Shown: positions 57,495 to 64,000 of the stretch, in pieces
Layout of the letters: every line of letters begins with the position of its first letter
How positions within the stretch are numbered: the first letter of the stretch is position 1
Origin: Ligustrum vulgare
Taxonomy: Eukaryota; Streptophyta; Magnoliopsida; Lamiales; Oleaceae
Direction of reading: 5' to 3'
Assembly (NCBI GenBank): GCA_963555705.1
Contig: OY743176.1
Span: 38,672,497-38,736,496 of the forward strand
Length of the DNA: 64,000 nucleotides
Program-made: the position numbers and the translations under genes
The notes under the pieces: generated by a model
What the model was told of the DNA's origin: nothing
Database searches by the model: none
What the model saw: the letters and a program-made list of their open reading frames with translations, nothing else

Positions 57495-57640
57495 TTTCAC
57501 ACCTGCAGTGACCCAGGCCGCTGCAGGTAATAGCCTGCAGTGACCCAGGTCGCTGCAGTTCATGGCCTGCAGTGACCCAGGCCGCTGCAGGTCGTGACCC
57601 AAGCCGCTGCAGGTCGTGACCTGCAGTCATTTGGACGTGG
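57495..57640. repeat. CTGCAG-rich minisatellite
   Basis: About five units of CCTGCAGTGACCCAGGCCGCTG-like sequence of ~30 bp, with several CTGCAG palindromes. It lies downstream of the ULP1 stop codon. Confidence 0.8.
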
Positions 57641-57792
57641 CCCGCGATGACTTGAACATTTTCCACATGCGCATCATCAAATATATATATAATCGACATA
57701 TACATAATAAAATTAAATAGAGAACAATTATATATACAAGATTGTTGTTTTATTATACAAATATGTAAATTTAAGTTTGGATACGCGTCATT

Positions 57793-60700
57793 TTACACAC
57801 ACCTATCAACGAAATATTTGGCCCATAAATTTTGAATCTCAAAGATTTCCTCCGTTGAGTAGTATTTTTTAAATGCCTACGAACAATCAAAACATATTAT
57901 TAGTTATTTTATAATAAAATATAAAGTCTTAATTAAAAACTCTAATTTAAATTATTTATACCTTTTCTAACGAAGGAAGCTGGAAGTGTTCTGTGACTAT
58001 CTCATACATATTTCTCATAACGTAATAGCCACACTCAGAACCTCCAGGTTGCTGAGGACACTGAAATTTTCACATTGAAAACTAAAATGAATAATCAAAC
58101 TTAATAGAATATGAAAATAATTCAAAACATTACAATAAATTTTAAATGTGTTTTCGTACATTTATTTTTAGCCACGTGGTATTGCCTTTCGTCCTAACAC
58201 CTCCTTGGGCCCAATACATTTTGAAAGCCCTAAAATTTTAATAAATTATATGAACAAGTTACCAAAAAAAAAAATACTCTAAATTTTCTACAGAAATTTT
58301 GACAAAGTCTCCCCTATAAATTGAACTTATCTAACCTGTAAAGAGGCAAGTTGCTATTGAAATAAATTCTCAACAATCACAACAGAAAATCATCGATTTT
58401 ACCACAACTCCACAATCAATTTCATCACAACTCCACAATTATTTCATGAAAAATTATCATAACTTACGTATTCAATAGCGGCTTGATATCTAAGTCACGC
58501 TTACATGCACCAGCTGAATCCAAGAAGTACACCGTATTCTTCTGAGGAGAAATCACTAGCAACATCCAGTGGTTCCTACGTATTATGAACGTGTAAATAC
58601 AACTTTAAACATATATGATTCAAATTAGGTAAAAAAAGAGAGAATGTCGGTGGTCTTACTCCTGAAAATACGGTGCTATAATGAACTTCTTACTTTGCAT
58701 TGCCCTCATGGTGCTGTCCATGTAAGTTACAACACCATCTGCATTTGTTCTTACCGAAACCGATGCAATGTGTGTCGGAGACATGAATCCAATTGATTCA
58801 ATACCGTATTCATGACACATCTCATGGAGGTACCTAAAAATAATTAAACCAATAAATATAAATAAAATAATGATTTAAAGTCAAGTTATAATTTCTGATC
58901 AGAAGTCTTACATTGAAAATATTTGTAAGATAGATGTATCCAACCATTGCAACGTTAGCAAATCGGTGATGTCTCCGACTGTAACAAAAATACCATCGTC
59001 GAATGCACAGTTGAACACAGAGGCATCTATGGGCACCTGGTAGAAGTCATCACCAACAGGCAATTGAAGGACTAGAGTGTTCAACATTTTGCATTTGTCA
59101 CCTAGACGTTGTAACGTCTCATCGTCGACAATTGCAGGTCGCTGGGTAGATGACAATTCAAAACTTTGAGGCTTTTTCTGTTCGTTAGATTTTTTTTAGC
59201 TTTTTCGGTGCCTCTTCCTGCAAGAAGACAATTTTTATCATTATAACACTTCTAACACGATTTTAAAATAAATTAATATCGACATAATCTTTTATGTAAC
59301 TAAACATTATTACCTCTCCAAAAATAACCAACTCCTTCGGCCATTGAAAAAAACTTCCAATACCTTCCCCCACCGTGGTGTGATGTTGAGATGGCACTGG
59401 AAGATAGAACGCTTCCGCACCATCTACGACATGGTCAACGGACACCTTCACATGATCAAGCCAGAGTGGTTGATGATGCACCACAGTGTCGGCTCCGGAC
59501 GGATAAACCATTCCGCTGGCCACTATTTGTTTCTCACCATCATGACTTACGGCGAGACGACAAGGAATCGGCTTCTATTTTTCAACATATATAATTGAAC
59601 ATATAAGTCATCACTTTCCATTTGAAATGAAATAAGCAATATTAAAAAAAAACTTAAATAATTTAGCATTAAGTACCTGAAGCCCATCAAATGGGTCTGG
59701 ATTCACGGAATGACAACTGCTTCGAGTTAGAGGTCGGGGGTGTGGAGTTACGTCCATCTCGGCATCAACATTTAGGCCCAAGCGCTGGAGGATAGCATCG
59801 TATTTATTCAGCATACTATGGTACGCACTTTGCATACTGTCGAATTTATTTTGCATCTCCGACGTGGTTTGATGCCTGACCTTCTCGGTAATGCTATCCT
59901 CCATCTCGTGCCTGATTATCTCCTTAATGTCATCTACTAAAACAACCCCACAAGATCGTCTGAGGTAATCGTCTGGCTTGCCGTAAACATCACTCATGGT
60001 GACATACACGCCATACCCCCTCACCCTACCAGGATGATCCTCCTTCCCAAGGGCTTCACTTAAAATATCATGTTGCCTACTTGCCACAAATGTCCCCTGT
60101 GTGGCCTGCTCAGCTTTTTCTACCTGTTTAAAAAAAAAAAAAAACTGAAAACTAAATACAAGTATTAAAGTTAATTTGAATTGAAAATATGAAAAACCGG
60201 GAAGATATACTTACAATTTTGTCAAACACCCCTCTAGTTTTCTCGTTGGGGATGTAGTAAGTTCCATCTTCTTTCTTTTTTGATCTAGCTCGAACCCAAT
60301 CTAAACTGCGATCATCGCTTACAATTGAGGAGCTAATCATGTCACATGAAGTGCTAGAAGATAATGGGTCGCTTACTAGCCATTGTGGCTTCATCCCCAC
60401 ATAACCTGCTGAGCCCAAATAATGGGGATGCTCATTTCGCATTTGACTATCTCTAGCCTTCTTACTTTTCTCCTGAATAAAATAATATATTTTTAGTTTT
60501 TCAACTCAATAAATCATATGCGTACATTTCAATATACCTTAAATTGCTCCGTTTGTCGTTCTTTCTTGAACAACTCCCATTGCTCTTCAGATAAGAAATC
60601 ATAAAGCTGCGTAGGGGATTTATATTTTGGGTGGTCATGTGTAATGTACTTATGAACCAGCCTTGTCTTAAAATCTTTCCATCGCATCCCCGCAACTTTC

Positions 60701-61094
60701 AAAACACTTGATTTCAGACGACGATCATCGGGGATGTTGAACTCCCTCTGAAAGTTAAGGATAATATGCGATGTTATAAAAAATATTACGATTAATGTTC
60801 AATTCATTATGTATAAAGTGATAGTACCTTGATTTCTTCCCACATCATATCCTTAAGGCCTTGATCCACTTTGTGCCAATCACTGATGTTTATGTCAACG
60901 TGAATACGGACCAAAGACCCTATGAAAGCTTTGAAATTATTCTTTCCTGGTCCGATCGACCTATTTTTTTCATCGAACTCAATAACATTGATTTCTGACC
61001 CTGCCTTCTTAATTTTCTTACACATAGTCGGCCCTCTTGTCCTTTTTGTTTGGGTAGTACTATGATCGTTTGAAGAACTTGAAGACTCCGCCAT
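57793..61094 (-). CDS. TNPA-like transposon protein joined to a ULP1 (C48) cysteine protease, ~11 exons
   Basis: Exons read from splice sites (minus, 5' to 3'): 61094-60828, 60747-60538, 60472-60215, 60123-59677, 59574-59314, 59217-58913, 58833-58660, 58575-58468, 58229-58160, 58060-57962, 57876-57793; total about 760 codons. The first four match the plant En/Spm TNPA-like family: RGPTMCKKIKK near the start, FDEKNRSIGP, WKDFKTRLVHKYI, GYGVYVTMSDVYG, then a coiled region. Exon 5 (GMVYPSGADTVVHHQPLW) is the linker usual before ULP1 domains. The protease keeps His in NHWMLLVISP, Asp in VYFLDSAG, Gln in CPQQPGG and Cys in SECGYYVM, so all catalytic residues are there. Such proteases cut SUMO-like tags; their role in CACTA elements is unproven. 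An A8 run near 59192 shifts the frame by one base, so this copy may be broken. It could also be two genes split at 59677/59574. Confidence 0.8.
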
Positions 61095-61729
61095 TATATT
61101 AAAACAATATAACACGTACCTGCACATATGACAATCAATATTCATGTTAGAAATATATATATATATATCAAATTATTGTTATCAAGATCACAAATAATAT
61201 TAACAATGTATAGCGCTAAGGAATACAAGAAAGTTTAGTAGTTGGAATCAAATAAGATAATTTACGACCTATATGTGAAGATATAATTAAAAAGATTAAA
61301 AGTTTACAAGGATGATTGTATTTTATATAGTTATTTTATTAGTATGGTCAATTTTGTACGAGTGACAGTCACCACAAATTATAATTTTCATTTTTTATTT
61401 GTAAAATTTTACCAAATTTTCGACAGAGTCTCCTCTGTAAATTGGACTTAGCCAACCTATAGGGGGAATGAAAATACTACAATAAAACCAAATTATTCAC
61501 CATCGACATATTCAAAACTCAAACGCAACTCCAATCAAACTTCAACATCATCTACTACTCCAACATTAATCCAAAATCAATTCTCAACTTTTAAAAATCA
61601 AACTAAGATTGCATAACTTAACTCCAATAAATCAAATATTATTGTATACCAATATACTAACTTCAAATCAATAATATATATTCAAACAAACCAATTAACT
61701 TGATAAATAATAAATCAATTATATATATT
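61095..61729. other. No gene seen; 5' region of the TNPA-ULP1 gene
   Basis: AT-rich sequence upstream of the start at 61094. A stretch like tgtataaaataca is present near 61320 on the minus strand, but no firm promoter call is possible. Confidence 0.4.
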
Positions 61730-61756
61730 TATGCACAAACATATACATACACACAG

Positions 61757-61787
<31 letters not shown>

Positions 61788-61985
61788 AAAACACATACAT
61801 ATATATATATATACATATATACATACACGCACATATATATATATATATATACACACACACAAAGATATACACGCACATACACACATAGATATATATATAT
61901 ATATATACATACATACATATATATACACAAACATTATATAAACACATAGATATATATGTGTGTATATATATACACACACACATTT
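61730..61985. repeat. (TA)n/(CA)n/(TATG)n microsatellite
   Basis: Alternating ATATAT, ACACAC and ATACAT runs. All long open frames here on both strands come from this simple sequence. Confidence 0.97.
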
Positions 61986-62194
61986 ACAAAAAAACTAAGT
62001 AGGGGGTAGAGATTTAAGGTCACCTTGCGGCGGCGGCGACGGGCGGTGCGGCGACGGGCGGTGCGGCGACAGGCGGTGCGGCGACAGGCGGGCAGTGGCG
62101 GCTTGGGTGTGGATAGAGAGTGGAGAGAGTTTGGGCGTAGAGAGAGTTTTGTGATTGAAGTGAGTTACGCGATACAATTGAAAAGGGCGCGGAA

Positions 62195-62470
62195 AAAAAC
62201 CCGGTTTTGGGCGTCGGTTCCTATTGAACCGACGCCCAAACGCGGGTTTTGGGCGTCGGTTCAAGGGGAACCGACGCCCAAACCCGGGTTTTGGGCGTCG
62301 GTTCTCTTGAACCGACGCCCAAAACCGGGGTTTGGGCGTCGGTTCTCCTGAACCGACGCCCAAAACCCGCGTTTGGGCGTCGGTTCAATAGGAACCGACG
62401 CCTTTACTTAAAATTTATTTACAAAATTGCCACCGCTTTTTCAATTGGCGTCGGTTGTTACATAAAACGA
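62195..62470. repeat. CACTA subterminal hairpin repeats, right side
   Basis: Units TTTGGGCGTCGGTTC..GAACCGACGCCCAAA form five successive hairpins, GC-richer than the left array (GGGCG instead of AGGCG). 62030-62100 next to it has a GGCGGTGCGGCGACAGGC-type tandem repeat. Confidence 0.9.
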
Positions 62471-62510
62471 CGCATAATACCCATTTTTTATGCGCGATTT
62501 TGTACTAGTG

Positions 62511-62760
62511 ATGCATGCTTCTTCGAGCTCTCACCAGTGCTACGGACACCAGACAATAACGAATAAGACCCTTAGAATGATTTTGCTTTTTAAAATAGCA
62601 CAATTTTGAGTAAACTCCGATTCTATTCCCTATTGAAGCTCGAGTGGCGATTGCAGTGAGAAATGGCTTTATGGACGAATTCTTTTGTACCCACATTGAA
62701 GAACTGGATTATATTCTCCTTTCATTGAAGGACAACAATTTTATTGTTAGAATTCTACAT
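62511..62760 (-). repeat. Backbone repeat, inverted copy, continued
   Basis: Continues the inverted block from 57144 (atgcatgcttcttcgagc ... ttcattgaaggacaacaa). It is cut at ATTCTACAT by the copia-like LTR at 62761. Confidence 0.85.
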
Positions 62761-62951
62761 TGAACAAATATAAAATCAGAAAATAAACTTTTATTATTCA
62801 AAATGCTTGATCAAAGGATTACAAAAGTTGAAGTATTTATAAAGAAGACTCAAATTAGTAAAAGAACCTAGAAGAAAGAAATTAACAAATTTGAATCCCA
62901 CTAACTTATTCTACCACATTCTAGAATATTCTAACTCAAAGTAATACTTCA
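62761..62951 (-). repeat. Copia-like LTR (3' LTR in element sense)
   Basis: On the minus strand it starts TGAAGTATTACTTTGAGT and ends TTTATATTTGTTCA. It is preceded by a purine tract (TATGAGGGGGGATGT, about 62952-62966), so a minus-oriented element extends to the right, past the window. The flanking tacat may be one half of the target duplication; the partner is out of view. Confidence 0.7.
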
Positions 62952-64000
62952 ACATCCCCCCTCATAAAGTTGGAAGTTATATGAAATATAACTCCAACTT
63001 GAAGGTATAACAAAAGTAAAAACAATACAAAATATATAAATTTCTCCTAATTCCCACTTAAATCCTAAGGCGGAATCATCAATCTTCAAATTAGCTACAA
63101 CCAGCCGATAAACCTTCAAATCAGCTACAATAAGCTGATAAACCCATTCACAGGTAAAAATTAACTAAGTAGTCCATAAATTTCATTGCGCTTCATGCTA
63201 ACAGAAAAATAATCTTCAAAACCGTAATCATGGTACATCATTTTTCAAAGCATAATCCATTTTTCCATTTATCACATCATTTTGTTGCAGTATCATCCAA
63301 TCCAAATGCATTTCTTTCATTGTCCAAACCTCCTTGAACTCAACCAAATGCGAATTCATACATCAATTTCTTTGAAGTGCCAAATAGGCCTAATCCATCA
63401 AATACCCATCATGGACAAATCCAAAAAACCAACCAAATATCCAAATTTTTAGAAATCTGAGGTTAAAATCAATGACCCAAAAACTTTGGGACCAATCTGT
63501 AATTTTCAATTTTGGGACTACTCTACCCCAACTTCAGACATTCAGCGACCAATTTCAGCAAATAAAATTACAGGGGTCCATTTTTCATATAATCAAAACT
63601 ACAGGGACCAAGTAAAACATATCCAAAACCTTTTGGAGATCTTCTTCTATTTTCGAAAATTTGGTGATGAAAATATCTCATCTTCATTCACCAATCATTG
63701 CTGCAGCAGAATATCAAAATCAAATCGCCAGACTCCAATCGTCGACTATCGCCACCATCTCCAGATGCCGGCCGATCACCGGAAAATTTATGGCACACAT
63801 GGCTATGTTCTTCTCAACATCACATACTCAAATCCAAAGTTTGTTTCATGAAAAGAATGTTGGATTGGGATGTGGAAATGCAGATCTCCCCGATCATCTT
63901 CTTCCTGCCTCCGACCTTCATGCCTCTGACCACTACGCTGGAAAATCACTCAAAAATCGAGCCAAAAACCAGCCATCACTGTAGAAAAGTTAGTCTTCAG
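62952..64000 (-). mobile_element. Interior of the copia-like element, no pol domain recognised
   Basis: After the purine tract come segments typical of copia 3' ends (ccaacttgaaggtataac on the plus strand), two tandem ~40-bp units (tcaaat.agctaca.....gataaacc, 63085-63145), and GC-richer sequence at 63700-63984 with open frames on the plus strand but no recognised motif. It may be a non-autonomous element. Confidence 0.45.

Larger units (their letters stand above)
57145..62510 (-). mobile_element. CACTA element with TNPA-like and ULP1 protease genes, 5.4 kb
   Basis: Ends read CACTAGTACA inward on both sides, with target duplication ATG (57142-57144 and 62511-62513). The uninterrupted site (agaagatgcatgcttct) is seen at 54785 in the same inverted backbone. 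Subterminal zones hold GGCGTCGGTT/AACCGACGCC inverted units. The minus strand encodes a TNPA-like protein followed by a ULP1-type cysteine protease. No tnp2 transposase is present, so movement would need one in trans. Confidence 0.92.

Noticed and set aside
61700..61983. Several overlapping open frames of 60-86 aa on both strands
   Set aside because: They are translations of a TA/CA microsatellite.
62025..62363. Arg/Pro-rich open frames on both strands near the CACTA right end
   Set aside because: Made by the inverted GGGCGTCGGTTC repeats.
1..64000. tRNA, rRNA or organellar DNA
   Set aside because: Only tRNA-complementary primer-binding sites were seen; no cloverleaf gene, rRNA core or organelle gene was recognised.

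Overview
This window is nuclear DNA of a flowering plant. It is AT-rich and has plant-type introns, plant transposon families (CACTA, Ty3/gypsy, Ty1/copia, TRIM, Helitron, a MULE-type MITE), ARGONAUTE and histone H2B fragments, and primer-binding sites matching initiator-Met tRNA. The species cannot be named from sequence alone, but a eudicot is likely. Almost nothing is ordinary single-copy gene space. The window is a nest of mobile elements set in a low-copy 'backbone' repeat that occurs five times (about 10.9-21.2, 32.4-36.6, 37.2-38.3, 43.3-47.4 kb, and inverted at 54.2-62.8 kb).

Layout. 1-8134: a CACTA element (minus) with a decayed tnp2 transposase, probably split by a non-autonomous LTR element (1153-7044). 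8135-10.9 kb: a copia fragment, two further CACTA ends and an intron-containing ARGONAUTE pseudogene. 10971-12357: a Helitron. 12644-16944: a complete CACTA element with 3-bp target duplication. 16.9-32.4 kb: backbone, then a decayed copia containing a TRIM, which contains an 8.8-kb LTR element (21549-30355). 32558-36085: a CACTA element. 36.7-37.15 kb: an H2B pseudogene. 38459-49351: a second copy of 16.6-31.96 kb, without the 8.8-kb element but with a gypsy element (39015-43324). 49352-51.2 kb: 5' part of a newer copia. 51.2-54.15 kb: a tandem pair of 1.4-kb gene-fragment repeats. 54.2-62.76 kb: inverted backbone carrying a 5.4-kb CACTA element (57145-62510) that encodes a TNPA-like protein and a ULP1-type cysteine protease. 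62761-end: one end of another copia-like LTR element.

The standout is the 8.8-kb LTR element. Between nearly identical LTRs it carries, in place of gag-pol and antisense to itself, two intact ORFs. One is an intronless LOG-type cytokinin-activating enzyme (217 aa). The other is a 183-aa basic, cysteine-rich protein whose basic/zinc-finger core resembles the nucleic-acid-binding proteins of carlavirus-like plant RNA viruses. Three tandem, related hairpins follow LOG. I infer a mobile cargo module that pairs a growth-hormone enzyme with a virus-like regulator.

Because the backbone is repeated, the window holds empty sites, or a comparable related copy, for most insertions. Boundaries and relative ages can therefore be read directly. 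The large duplication came after the TRIM and the MITE, and before the LOG-carrying element and the gypsy element. All family assignments are from motif recognition; no database search was run.
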